DNA of 39,356 nt, from assembly GCA_032718475.1 (NCBI GenBank), contig JAUCBJ010008404.1, positions 1 through 39,356 of the forward strand, written 5' to 3'. Shown in pieces: positions 11,059 through 20,519 of this stretch (position 1 is the stretch's first letter; each line of letters starts with the position of its first letter). The notes beneath the pieces were generated by a model. The model was given only the letters and a program-made list of their open reading frames with translations. It was not told the origin of the DNA and did no database searches. Position numbers and translations under genes: made by a program. This DNA is from Nemertoderma westbladi (Eukaryota > Xenacoelomorpha > Nemertodermatida > Nemertodermatidae).

Positions 11059-12128
11059 TCATTTCGGCACTTCTGAATTTTGTTTGTCAGTCCAGGGGGC
11101 CCGTTTCCTGTTTCGAGGGTATACAGGAACTGTTTCTGCAGCTGCTAACTTAACTGCCTCTGTGAAGGCAGTATAGCCCTCACAGAGATCTGCCGCCTCA
11201 GAGGCAAGAACCTCATACCTGTTGCTCAGCTGTAATGTGAAGCTGGATCTCACACTTGGCTGTTGCAACAGAGAGGACCAGTCATGCCGCGGCAAGGCAG
11301 ATTTCGTTGTTCTGCTAGCACGCAGACTAAGTCTTACCTTGGCCACAATAAGGCGGTGATCCCTGGAGAAGGGTCGTAGTGTAAATGCATTACAGTCTTG
11401 TATAGAGCTCCTGTATTTCCTACGAAACAGGATATGGTCTATCTGGGACTTGTGACCACTGGGTCCACTATGAGTCCATAGCTTTCCAGTTCGCTTCTTG
11501 AACTGGGTTCCAGCCGAAAACAGTCCATTTCCAGAGATAAAATCCTGAAGATGGACGGAATTTCGGTTAACACTATTGCTATAGACCCAGGGCGATGTAG
11601 GTGATTGATGCAGACTTGCATTAAAGTCTCCCAGGAATGTTAAGAATGCGTGCTGATCCACTCCATCAGTAGCTGCTTGTAGATTCTGGTAGAAATTTTC
11701 TACCTCCTCTACAGAGGCAACACTAGTTGGAGAGTAGCACACAATCAAAACCACCTTAGGAAACTTCTTAGCCAGTCTTCCAGAACATGAGAAGTGGCAA
11801 CGGATGATGCGGTTAGAGATTTGTGTGTTAGATTAGAGATTCGTGTTAGAGATTTTGTCCAATGCTGCATGTGCAGTTGGATTCATCAATAGACCAATTC
11901 CACCACTGCCACTATCATCTGCTGAAGCGAGGGCGAGTCGCCAACCGCCCCCATGTCCTTAATCAGAACCTCATCAGTCTGTCCAGTCTGCCTTCGGTGC
12001 TCTTGAACACCCACTGCACTAAGAGAAAGCTTATCTGCCAAGGCAGTCAGCTCACCTTGTCGCATTGGGGACCCGAGTGTTAGGGTGTTTACTGAGGCTA
12101 GTCTAGTGACTTGCCTCAGATTCACCAA
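11059..12128 (-). pseudogene. LINE-A copy 1 APE-type endonuclease remnant
   Basis: Pieces at 12128-11886 and 11754-11059 encode the apurinic-like endonuclease that nicks target DNA before reverse transcription. Seen in order: LASVNTLTLGSP, VGVQEHR (catalytic Glu), IVCYSPTS, FLGDFNAS (catalytic Asp/Asn), KSQIDHILF and RDHRLIVAKV (His). The region 11885-11755 is frame-shifted, with a local disturbance near 11820-11850 where a GATTAGAGATT-like stretch is repeated. Confidence 0.82.
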
Positions 12129-12252
12129 TGGCTTTGTTGGTCTGGGTGGAACATGAGAGTAGCCTCCAACTCCAGAATCCTTCTCCCCCTCACAATCTGG
12201 CCTCCCTGGTGACCCAGGGTTTGGGCCAGAAAGGTCACCAGGAAAGGGACTC

Positions 12253-12510
12253 TTTTAACTTTAACTTTTTAACTTTAATTATTATTTCTTTCATAACATT
12301 ACATTATTGCACGAACAATTAATTATTGGTTGTATATAATATTGAATGCAAGTACAGTTGGGCAATAGCAGAGCTAGTATAGCCCAACTGTACACACTGT
12401 AATGCTATGGGGGCGGGGGTGGGGGTGGTGGGGGGGGGGGGGGTCGTTCTTTACTTACTTACTCGTGATTCGATAGGATGTTAGATAGGATTTTAATAAG
12501 TAAATATTAT
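12253..12510. mobile_element. 258-bp insertion in LINE-A copy 1 with 5-bp TSD; SINE-like or non-autonomous element
   Basis: Copies 2 and 3 of LINE-A run straight through this point, whereas copy 1 has 258 extra bases flanked by GACTC (12248-12252 and 12511-12515). On the minus strand the insert ends in a tail of AAAGTT-type repeats, as a SINE might. It also holds a perfect 12-bp inverted repeat (GTACAGTTGGGC / GCCCAACTGTAC, about 12353-12393) and a G-rich run ending in 14 G (12430-12443). It has no terminal TG...CA and no clear terminal inverted repeats, so its class is open. Confidence 0.75.
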
Positions 12511-13110
12511 GACTCAAAGAATTGTTTGTCACTCTCTCTCCAGTAGGGGGTGAGACAGGCAGCCGGTCAGGAGATAACTGACGCCTGTGAGGCCGATTGT
12601 GTCCAGTCATTCCACTGGCCTCTAGTGGCTGGACCTCCGCATTACTAATGTAATCCATAGTGGGGGTTGGGGGGTGCTTTTTTGCCGAGTCAGCTCTCGG
12701 GGCAAATACCACACCCTGGTTTGCCATTCCACAGGGTGGGTGTCGCCGTGGAGTCAGATATGAGGCCCATCTCCCATATCTACTCTCGCGCACATGACCC
12801 ACCATTGGCTGTGCAGCTCATCTGCTGGGTCATGCCCTGTACCCCTGCTGCCAGGTGCAGGTCGCAGTGAAGTGCACTCAGAGTGGACATGAGAGCACTC
12901 TACTCCTGACCAGCCATTGGTAGATCACCATCTGCCTGGTCAGGCCATATACCCCTGCAGCCAAGTATATGGGTCCTTAATCCAGGACCAAGGGCGTCTT
13001 TATCCCAGAACGAAGGGGGTCCTAGTTACAGGACCAGATTTGCCCTAGTAAGAGGGTCTATGCAGCTACAGGTGCACCTCCTTTATGCTGCATGGTTTCC
13101 TTTATGCTTT

Positions 13111-13250
13111 GTCCTGTATCAGCTTAGTTTGAATCTCGGGATTGTTTTTGAAAACGGTTTTCACTATTTGGAAGACAGTAGATTTTTAGGAAAAGTCATA
13201 AAATGTCAGATTCCCAAACACGTTTGTTTCAGAGTTATAACAAAACCACG
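13111..13250 (-). pseudogene. BEL integrase relic, segment upstream of the LINE-A insertion
   Basis: On the minus strand, about 75 bases next to the LINE (13111-13185) read in the same frame as the integrase piece left of the LINE. Removing the LINE and one TSD copy rejoins the zinc-binding region without a frame change. Further right a stop appears near 13190 and the similarity fades, ending near the poly-C tract. Confidence 0.7.
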
Positions 13251-13260
13251 TCTTATTGAA

Positions 13261-13279
13261 CCCCCCCCCCCCCCCCCCC
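13261..13279. repeat. poly-C tract (19 C)
   Basis: Uninterrupted C run between the BEL relic and a plus-strand retroelement fragment. Confidence 0.95.
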
Positions 13280-13326
13280 GGGTTTAATAGGGTTAAGGAT
13301 AAAATATATTATTATAATATAACTTT

Positions 13327-13479
13327 GCAGCCAAACCTCTCCCACCGATTTTAGTGGGCGACCCTGTGTGGATTCAACACCCAAACTCTAAAAGATTTGA
13401 CCGCAGTGGGATTGTAATTGAAATGGGCCCTAATCTGAAATACAGAATATGCACTATATCCAGATGTTGTCCCTCCTGA
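13327..13479 (+). pseudogene. fragment resembling the C-terminal end of an LTR-retrotransposon integrase
   Basis: A 50-codon open stretch contains LPPILVGDPVWIQHP and then RFDRSGIVIEMGP, which fits the 'L.vGD.V.iQ....W...G.V.E' pattern found after Gypsy-type integrases. It ends at TGA 13477-13479, and an upstream in-frame stop lies at 13315. It sits 160 bases before a CAP exon on the same strand but has no domain in common with it. The assignment is by pattern only. Confidence 0.45.
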
Positions 13480-13642
13480 AACCGGACACATGTTCTCCAA
13501 GATACCAACTTCACCCCTGACATCTCATGGGATACAAAGCATAACAAATATACAAATAGTACTACATAGCTTTATCATAAATTATATTTTTTTGTGTGCC
13601 AACCCCTACTTTTACTTTTATTCCATAAATATTTCCTTGCAG

Positions 13643-13804
13643 GTGTAGTGGACATTCAACTGACAAGGATGCACCAGCCTACATCGAACACAAAAGGCGA
13701 CATGGAGGAGAGTTTTCTGACCCTAAATATTATAACATAGGACAGAATATACACGGTCTAACCAACGTAGTCGGCGCTGTTCAAGGATGGTACGACGAAG
13801 CGAG
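13643..13804 (+). CDS. CAP-domain secreted protein, first exon visible in the window
   Basis: The exon is bounded by a polypyrimidine tract plus TTGCAG (acceptor at 13641-13642) and a GTGCGT donor (13805). It contributes one base, then 53 codons, then two bases. It encodes the middle of a CAP (CRISP/SCP/antigen 5) fold: CSGHST supplies the first cavity His, NIGQNI the usual GEN(L/I) site with Gln for Glu, and VQGWYDEA the helix with the second acidic residue. The exon(s) for the signal peptide and CAP N-terminus were not found in the window and probably lie to the left. Its splice phase fits the exon at 19603 exactly. Confidence 0.88.
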
Positions 13805-13830
13805 GTGCGTTACGGTATCTGCTTTCTCGT

Positions 13831-13918
13831 TAAGGGGAGATGGTACCCCAGGCTATCCCCATACATTTTACTATTAAGGGGAGTTGGTACCCCAGGCTAT
13901 CCCCATACATTTTACTAT
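13831..13918. repeat. 44-bp tandem duplication at the start of the CAP intron
   Basis: TAAGGGGAG(A/T)TGGTACCCCA plus the following 24 bases are present twice (13831 and 13875), differing at one position. The block starts 26 bases after the donor site. GGGGAGATGGTACCCC-type words make each copy partly palindromic. Confidence 0.9.
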
Positions 13919-14364
13919 TAACACATATGTACCCATTACGCTGGTTCTACAAGATGGAATTTCATGAAAATTTACAGAAGGGCGGAGTAACTATCGAGAC
14001 ACACCTGGAACCTAAAAAAATTTGAAATTTTGTTTTGTGTCTATGTTTGAAGGTCACTTAATTGCACCAAAACCCAAAAAATGACACATTTTTCGAAATT
14101 TATATTAGAAATACATTTGATAATTATTTTAAACATATGTTTTTAGAGGTTCCACAATTGTGTCTCACTACAACAAACCTGCTGTGAAAATTTCAGCCAA
14201 TTCCATCAAGCCGTTCTCGAGAAAAAGGTACAATTATCTCTAATTTTCACGAAAAAGTAAATGCGGAGAAAAACGCATTTAAAGTTTTCAAACCTTCCCG
14301 CTAATTTTATGTAAATCGCGGGAAATTTCCAAAATAAGCCAAAATATAATAAACTACTCCAGCT

Positions 14365-14960
14365 AACCAAAATTTACGATTTAGGGGTTTTCGTAGTCGC
14401 TGAGTTCATTTATGATATCTGTTTTAATGTTTGATGACATCTGGACTGTCTATTTGTCTGTCTTTCTCTTTTGTCTGTCACTCTGTCTGTCAATCTCACA
14501 GACAATAAATAAGTAAGCACACCACTTTACTATAATTTAAGATATGGGGGTTTTCCTAGTCGCTGATTCCATTTCCGATGTAAATGGTAATATTTGACTG
14601 AACCTAGAATGTATGTTTGTCTGTTCTTATGTCTGTCAGTCAAAATATAAGGAGGCATATCACCTGAACAAAATTTCTGATATGGGGGTTTTCCTAGTCG
14701 CTGATTTAATTTCTAATACCTGTTTTAATCTTTGATGATATCTTGACTGTCTGTGTCTGTCTGTCTATCTGTCTGTCTGACTGTCGGTCTCACAGACAAA
14801 ATAAAAGTAAACAAATAAATTTACTATAATTTCTGATATCGGGCTTTTCCTAGTCGCTGATTTCAATTCCGATGTCTTTTTTAATAATTGAATGAACCTA
14901 GACTGTCTGTTTAAGTCTGTCTGTATGTCTTTCTTGACAGACAGATCTACTGACAGACAA
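14365..14960. repeat. four degenerate ~140-160-bp tandem units with embedded (CTGT)n
   Basis: GGGGTTTTCCTAGTCGCTGA (first copy with G for C) recurs at about 14386, 14546, 14687 and, as GGGCTTTTCC..., at 14842. Each is followed by a T-rich spacer and a CTGT/GTCTGT run, then CACAGACAAAATAAA-like sequence. The units sit in the CAP gene intron immediately before LINE-A copy 2. Confidence 0.8.
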
Positions 14961-15378
14961 ATATACGTATAGTACATATAGGTCATTGATCAAGAAAACT
15001 TGCCACCTCCATCCAGCATAAAGGAGGTGCCACCTGTAGCTGCATAGACCCTCTTACTAGGGCAAATCTGGTCCTGTAACTAGGACCCCCTTCGTTCTGG
15101 GATAAGGACGCCCTTGGTCCTGGATTAAGGACCCATATACTTGGCTGCAGGGGTATATGGCCTGACCAGGCAGATGGTGATCTACCAATGGCTGGTCAGG
15201 AGTAGAGTGTTCTCATGTCCACTCTGAGAGCACTTCACTGCGACCTGCACCTGGCAGCAAGGGTACAGGGCATGACACAGCAGATGAGCTGCAACAGCCA
15301 ATGGTGGGTCATGTGCGCCAGAGTAGATATGGGTGATGGGCCTCATATCTGACTCCATTGCGACACCCACCCTGTGGA

Positions 15379-16756
15379 ATGGCAAACCAGGGTGTGGTAT
15401 TTGCCCCGAGAGCAAAAAAGCAAAAAAGCACCCCCCAACCCCCACTATGGATTACATTAGCAATGCGGAGGTCCGGCCACTAGAGGCCAGTGGAATTACC
15501 GGACACAATCGGCCTCACAGGCGTCAGTTAACTCCTGACCGGCTGCCTGTCTCACCCCCTGCTGGAGAGAGAGCAGCCAACAATTCTTTGAATCCCTTTC
15601 CTGATGACCTTTCTGGTCCAAACCCTGGGTCACCAGGAAGGCCAGATTGTGATGGGGAGAGGGATTCTGGAGTTGGAGGCTACTCTCATGTTCCACCCCG
15701 ACCAACAAAGCCATTGGTGAATCTGAGGCAAGTCACAAGACTAGCCTCAGTAAACACCCTAACACTCGGGTCCCCAATGCGACAAGGTGAGCTGACTGCC
15801 TTGGCAGATAAGCTTTCTCTTAGCGCAGTGGGTGTTCAAGAGCACCGAATGCAGACTGGACAGACTGATGAGGTTCTGATTAAGGACATGGGGGCGGTTG
15901 GCGACTCGCCCTCGCGTCAGCAGATGATAGTGGCAATGGTGGAATTGGTCTATTGATGAATCCAACTGCACATGCAGCATTGGACAAAATAGACCAAATA
16001 TCTAACCGCATCATCCGTTGCCACTTCTCATGTTCTGGAAGACTGGCTAAGAAGTTTCCTAAGGTGGTTCTGATTGTGTGCTACTCTCCAACTAGTGTTG
16101 CCCCTGTAGAGGAGGTGGAAAATTTCTACCACAATCTACAAGCAGCTACTGATGGAGTGGATCAGCATGCATTCTTAACATTCCTGGGAGACTTTAATGC
16201 AAGTCTGCATCAATCACCTACATCGCCCTGGGTCTATAGCAATAGTGTTAACCGAAATTCTGTCCATCTTCAGGATTTTATCTCTGGAAATGGATTGTTT
16301 TCGGCTGGAACCCAGTTCAAGAAGCGAACTGGAAAGCTATGGACTCATAGTGGACCCAGTGGTCACAAGTCCCAGATAGACCATATTCTGTTTCGTAGGA
16401 AATACAGGAGCTCTATACAAGACTGCAATGCATTTACACTTCGACCCTTCTCCAGTGATCACCGCCTTATTGTGGCCAAGGTAAGACTTAGTCTGCGTGC
16501 TAGCAGAACAACGAAATCTGCCTTGCCGCGGCATGACTGGTCCTCTCTGTTGCAACAGCCAAGTGTGAGATCCAGCTTCACACTACAGCTGAGCAACAGG
16601 TATGAGGCTCTTGCCTCTGAGGCGGCAGATCACTGTGAGGGCTATACTGCCTTTACAGAAGCAGTTAAGTTAGCAGCTGCAGAAACAGTTCCTGTATACA
16701 CTCGAAACAGGAAAAGGGCCCCCTGGACTGCACAAAATTCAGAAGTGCCGAAATGA
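15379..16756 (+). pseudogene. LINE-A copy 2 N-terminus and APE-type endonuclease (frameshifted)
   Basis: Open pieces 15333-15956 and 15953-16756 carry the Pro-rich N-terminus (PPTPTMDYISNAEV), VGVQEHRMQ, IVCYSPTSVAP, FLGDFNAS, KSQIDHILF and SSDHRLIVAKV. All recognised endonuclease residues are present, but the frame shift in a G run near 15890 separates the first catalytic segment from the rest. Confidence 0.82.
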
Positions 16757-17142
16757 CCTTCATAAGGCGCAGAAAGAGTCCAGACTCAAACAGACTACAG
16801 CGGACAAGAATGCAGTTAAGGCTGCATCTAGGTCCCTGAACAGGCAGTACTCTGCTAATCTACAGGAGCTAATAAACCAACAGGTTGATGCCATCAATGA
16901 TGCTGACGACAGCAGGCAATCATCCCGGGCATGGAAATCGATCAATCTGCTTACTGGGCGGAAAAGCCAACCAACCACCAAGGTTAAGGCTGAATCACCA
17001 GCCGATCGCCTCAATGGTTGGAAAGCCCACTTTGAAAAGCTCCTCAACAATGACAGGGTATTGCCTGATAACTTTATAGGAGTAAAAGTGTCTGAGTCTG
17101 TACTCCCAGATATTCCAAATTGGCGATATCTCCTTTGCAGAA

Positions 17143-18666
17143 GTGAAGGCTGCTGCAAAGAGCATTAAGACCAATCGTGCCAGTGGAGTAGATGGTGTTC
17201 CCCCTGAGGTCTTTAAAATACCTGAGTGTTTAAGGCTCATCTATCCCATCATAGTAGACATCTACCGAACAACAAGAGTCCCACAAGAAATGAAAACAAA
17301 TAAGTTGGTGCCAGTTCCCAAGAAGGGCAACCTAACACTCTATGGTTCTTTTCGGGGAATCTCATTGATCTCGATTGCTGCAAAGCTATACAATAGGATT
17401 CTATTAAATCGCATCAGGGATCCCATTGAGAGACTGCTCCGTGGAAATCAGAATGGGTTCCGTAAAGGTCGTGGGACCATGGAGCCCATTTTGGCACTTA
17501 GAAGGATAATTGAAGAGTTATCAAAAAAGAAAGACAGGCATCTGGCTGTTATCTTTGTTGCCTTCTTCGAGGCCTTTGATTCAGTCTCTCGCTCACGTAT
17601 GTTCAGCATACTTTCATTATATGGGATTCCTGATGAAATTATTGCAGCAATCAGATCAGTATACGATGGTTCGACAACATTTGTGTCTACTGTTGACGGT
17701 GACACAGAACCATTTGAAATGTTATGGAGCGTCCTCCAGGGAGACACACATGCACCATTCTTGTTCATAATTGTGGTTGACTATGTTCTACGCATGTCCT
17801 TAGATCATCATAATGATGATGGGGTGATGATAACTCCACCTACTGGCTCCAGAAGTCGAGGAAATCCTGCCAAGTACCTAACTGATCTAGACTTTGCTGA
17901 TGACTTAGGAGTACTCTCAGAATCACTAGAGGGAGCCCAACGGCTCCTCAGCTCATTAGAACATGCTGCTTCTAGTGTTGGTCTTTTTATTAACTCCAGA
18001 AAGACCACAATTTTGACAGTTAACTTTGAAAGTCCTCAGCAAGTCTCTGATCGGATGAGCATAAACTCAAAGGATGGTATGCTTGAGCATGTGGACGACT
18101 TCTGTTACCTGGGATCATGGATCCGGAAGTCAGGTGAGGACCTTCTAATACATAACGGAAAGGCATGGGCAGCCTTGAATAGGCTTACCAGGATTTGGAA
18201 GTCACCGAGAATTAATCGCAAACTTAAGGTCCGATTATTTAGAGCAGCAGTAGTTCCAGTAATCCTCTATGGGAGTCCCTGCTGGGCTCTAACTGCTGAG
18301 GACACCAAATCTCTGGATGGCACATTCACAAGAATGCTACGCCGGGTTCATTGTGTCAAGTACAATGCACACATCTCCAACCAGACACTATATAACATTG
18401 GAGGTGTCTCATTGGTTCCCCCAAGCTTGACACTAGAACAAAATCGCCTCCGCTTTGCAGGACATTGCTTTCGCCGTGAGGACCAGCCAGTGCATAATCT
18501 TGTACTTTGGCAGCCTCATGGAGTGAATAAGCATGGTGGACAGCCCATGACTTTCTTGAGACGCATCTTAAAGGACACTGGCCTTGAAGATGCGGATGAT
18601 CTAGCAAATGTCATGGGTGATAAGGAGTTGTGGCGGCGCAATTTTGTCGATAAGCCGGCACAGTAA
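17143..18666 (+). pseudogene. LINE-A copy 2 reverse transcriptase, long open frame with a catalytic substitution
   Basis: An uninterrupted 507-codon frame ends at TAA 18664-18666. It holds VDGVPPEVFKIP, LVPVPKKGN, the RT fingers and NGFRKGRGTMEP, followed by motif A, which reads FVAFFEAFDSV. The first Asp of motif A, a metal ligand in all active RTs, is Ala here (GCC at 17560-17562); the third LINE-A copy has Asp. Motif B also differs (SVLQGDTHAPF against GVLQGDTLAPF). Motif C FADD is intact. The C-terminal domain has RLRFAGHCFRREDQ and MGDKELWRR. The length looks functional but the enzyme should be inactive. Confidence 0.88.
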
Positions 18667-18718
18667 TCTTAATGCAGTAGTAATTGGCAGCTGCAATGCA
18701 GCATGCCGATCCTAGTAG

Positions 18719-18823
18719 TAGCTTTGATTGACTAATATCATAGAACAACACATCTCTATTGGAGTTCATTAGTTCGCACTTACAGAAAGAGATACAGGTT
18801 CACTTGACTAGCTTTGATTGACT
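18719..18823. repeat. 15-bp direct repeat bracketing 75 bp
   Basis: TAGCTTTGATTGACT occurs at 18719-18733 (touching the LINE-A tail) and at 18809-18823. The 75 bases between have no recognisable content. It could be the TSD of a small insertion or a local duplication. Confidence 0.7.
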
Positions 18824-18881
18824 CTACCAACAAGAATACTGAAGCGAGTTTGAAAGATGTCGTTCGCGGCGAATGCATACT

Positions 18882-19369
18882 AAAATCGAGTTATATTGGT
18901 GTTGTAAGAGTCTAAGCCACGATTCTAAGTAAAACAAATTCCTTTTTATCATATGGCCATTTCGTGTATTAACACACGTCTTCAGTGATATAAATATATA
19001 TTAAAATGTTTACATAATTTACATATTAAAATAAGTTCGTACGTGGTTAAATTTAATTGAATAATAAATCGAAAAAATTCATAAAAATTTTTAAATTTAT
19101 TTAAAAAAAATTTATGAATTTTATCGAAAAAATTCATAAAAATTTTTAAATTTATTTAAAAAAAATTTATGAATTTTATCGATTTATTATTCCATTAAAT
19201 TTAACCACGTACGAACTTATTTTAATATGTAAATTATGTAAACATTTTAATATATATTTATATCACTGAAGACGTGTGTTAATACACGAAATGGCCATAT
19301 GATAAAAAGGAATTTGTTTTACTTAGAATCGTGGCTTAGACTCTTACAACACCAATATAACTCGATTTT
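18882..19369. repeat. 488-bp near-perfect palindrome (foldback sequence)
   Basis: The left arm starting AAAATCGAGTTATATTGGTG is matched in reverse complement by the right arm ending CACCAATATAACTCGATTTT. The symmetry centre falls between 19125 and 19126 with essentially no spacer, and I count only about three mismatches. The centre is itself two tandem ~55-bp AT-rich self-complementary units. A 13-bp direct repeat AACAAGAATACTG flanks it (18829-18841 and 19370-19382). On the left, 40 extra bases lie between that repeat and the palindrome. It lies in the CAP intron, 233 bases before the next exon. Confidence 0.93.
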
Positions 19370-19470
19370 AACAAGAATACTGTGTCCGTGATTTGCATGA
19401 TTGGGGCCTACTTTGCATATATTGCTATTGGTACATTGACAAAGTCAATCAACCATTTGGAACAGAGTAT

Positions 19471-19490
19471 CCCCCCCCCCCCCCCCCCCC
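19471..19490. repeat. poly-C tract (20 C)
   Basis: Uninterrupted C run 112 bases upstream of the CAP exon at 19603. Confidence 0.95.
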
Positions 19491-19602
19491 AAACACACCC
19501 CAAGAGCAAATTGTCTGTGATGGAATTGTATCTGGACAGTTTACTCACAACCGAATCGACAAGGCGACATTATACCTTCATTATATCTATTTTGTAATAT
19601 AG

Positions 19603-19970
19603 CAATTACAACTTTGCTACAAAAGATTGCTCTGGAACCTGCGGACATTTCACCCAGGTAACATGGCACAATTCCTACCGTATTGGATGCGCTCTCTCAA
19701 CTAAACCAGGATGCAACCTTCTCACATGCAACTACTTTAGGCCGGGAAACTATCACGGCCAATCTCCATACACATCCGGCACAAAATGTACCGATTGTCC
19801 TGGTACAAATTGCGACTCAACGTACACCAACTTGTGCGCACGAAGCAACGTCAATCCGCTAGAGCTTCTAATCTGCGATGACGATAATTCTGGAACGTGT
19901 GGAACGCAATGGGAGGAAGGAAAATGCTACATAGACAAACAGACAAGAATTAATTGCCCTGTTTCTTGCG
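19603..19970 (+). CDS. CAP-domain secreted protein, second visible exon
   Basis: Acceptor ATATAG (19601-19602) and donor GTAAGT (19971). The first base completes the Ser codon left open by the previous exon; 122 codons follow, and one G passes to the next exon. It carries the CAP C-terminal half: YNFATKDC, then CGHFTQVTW (CRISP signature 1, second cavity His), and LLTCNYFRPGNYHG (signature 2). A Cys-rich hinge (TKCTDCPGTNCD) follows, then most of a ShKT-type six-Cys domain: CDDDNSGTCGTQW, EEGKC, NCPVSC. CAP proteins are secreted and have roles in venom, immunity, sterol binding and fertilisation; the specific role here is not known. Confidence 0.93.
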
Positions 19971-20314
19971 GTAAGTTCTTTGTCTGACAAAAATACATCT
20001 AATAATTGACTAATTACTTGTAAAAAGAGACAGCTATGCGTGGGCGTGCTGACAATAAGACGATATCATATAGTACTAGTTTAGTTATCCAAAACTAAAC
20101 ATTATAAATTATTAACATAACGAAGTCGTTCAAGGCGACATAACACTACCTTTAAAAGCAAATAACAATAAAATAAGAAAAATAGACAGCGTGAATACCA
20201 GGGAATTGGTGAAGAAACTGTTCTCCTCGAATATCATCAGTGATTTATAGTGGCCGAAGAATGCACTGTGGAGTAATACTGCAATTCACCTTATCCATGC
20301 TGTTATGTTCGCAC
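19971..20314. other. CAP intron, no feature seen
   Basis: AT-rich intron sequence after the donor site. No frame or repeat was recognised until the (GATA)n run at about 20315. Confidence 0.5.
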
Positions 20315-20515
20315 ATAGATAGATAGATAGATTTATTTATACATTATGTAAAAACAATAACAAATACACCAAACAATGTAACCGGTATAAAAGGTATTGT
20401 CCAACATAACATATAGGATTACCCCTAAAGCTTTGCAGCTTATTTCCAAGGGGGTCCTTTATGTTACTTGGTTACAAATACAATATTACACTACGCTAAC
20501 CTAAAACCAATATAA
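20315..20515 (-). mobile_element. probable 3' UTR/tail of the CR1-like LINE
   Basis: On the minus strand this reads CCCCCTTGGAAATAAGCTGC, then an AT-rich stretch ending in ATAAATAAATCTATCTATCT. That resembles 3' UTRs of CR1/L2-type LINEs, which end in short simple repeats. The CR1-like RT on the same strand ends at 21549, and a foreign plus-strand fragment (20520-21302) separates the two. I infer that they were once contiguous. Confidence 0.5.
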
Positions 20516-20519
20516 AACA

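Larger units (their letters stand above)
9102..13110 (-). mobile_element. RTE-like non-LTR retrotransposon 'LINE-A', copy 1, with 10-bp TSD
   Basis: This nearly full-length element on the minus strand is homologous to the copies at 14980-18721 and 30214-34662. Its 3' end has a (TAG)n tail, read as TACTACTAC at 9102-9111. The 10-bp sequence GTCCTGTATC stands on both sides (9092-9101 and 13111-13120), so the insertion ends are well supported. It interrupts a BEL integrase. The order is 5' UTR (about 13100-12740), Pro-rich N-terminus, APE-type endonuclease, linker, RT and C-terminal domain. Several frameshifts make it non-functional, and a 258-bp sequence is inserted in its N-terminal region. 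Confidence 0.9.
14980..18721 (+). mobile_element. RTE-like LINE-A, copy 2, in the CAP gene intron
   Basis: Plus-strand copy beginning AGGTCATTGATCAAGAAAAC and ending ATGCCGATCCTAGTAGTAG. The 5' UTR (to about 15378) is homologous to copy 3. Compared with copy 3 it has a 1-bp loss in a G run near 15890, a 2-bp loss near 16730 and a 1-bp gain near 17115, which split one long ORF into pieces at 15333-15956, 15953-16756 and 17143-18666. No target-site duplication was found. It lies in the same orientation as the host gene. Confidence 0.9.

Noticed and set aside
1-13250. One single BEL element made of the gag at 1-1726 and the integrase at 7943-13250
   Set aside because: On the minus strand the integrase lies upstream of gag, the reverse of BEL order, so they are two copies (or a tandem), not one element.
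1700-13600. Upstream exon(s) of the CAP gene (signal peptide and CAP N-terminal helix)
   Set aside because: No plus-strand frame with a secretion signal and the expected CAP N-terminal pattern was found; probably outside the window.
15496-15980. Minus-strand frames opposite LINE-A copy 2 and similar frames opposite copies 1 and 3
   Set aside because: They recur in every LINE-A copy on the non-coding strand and are shadows of the endonuclease frame.
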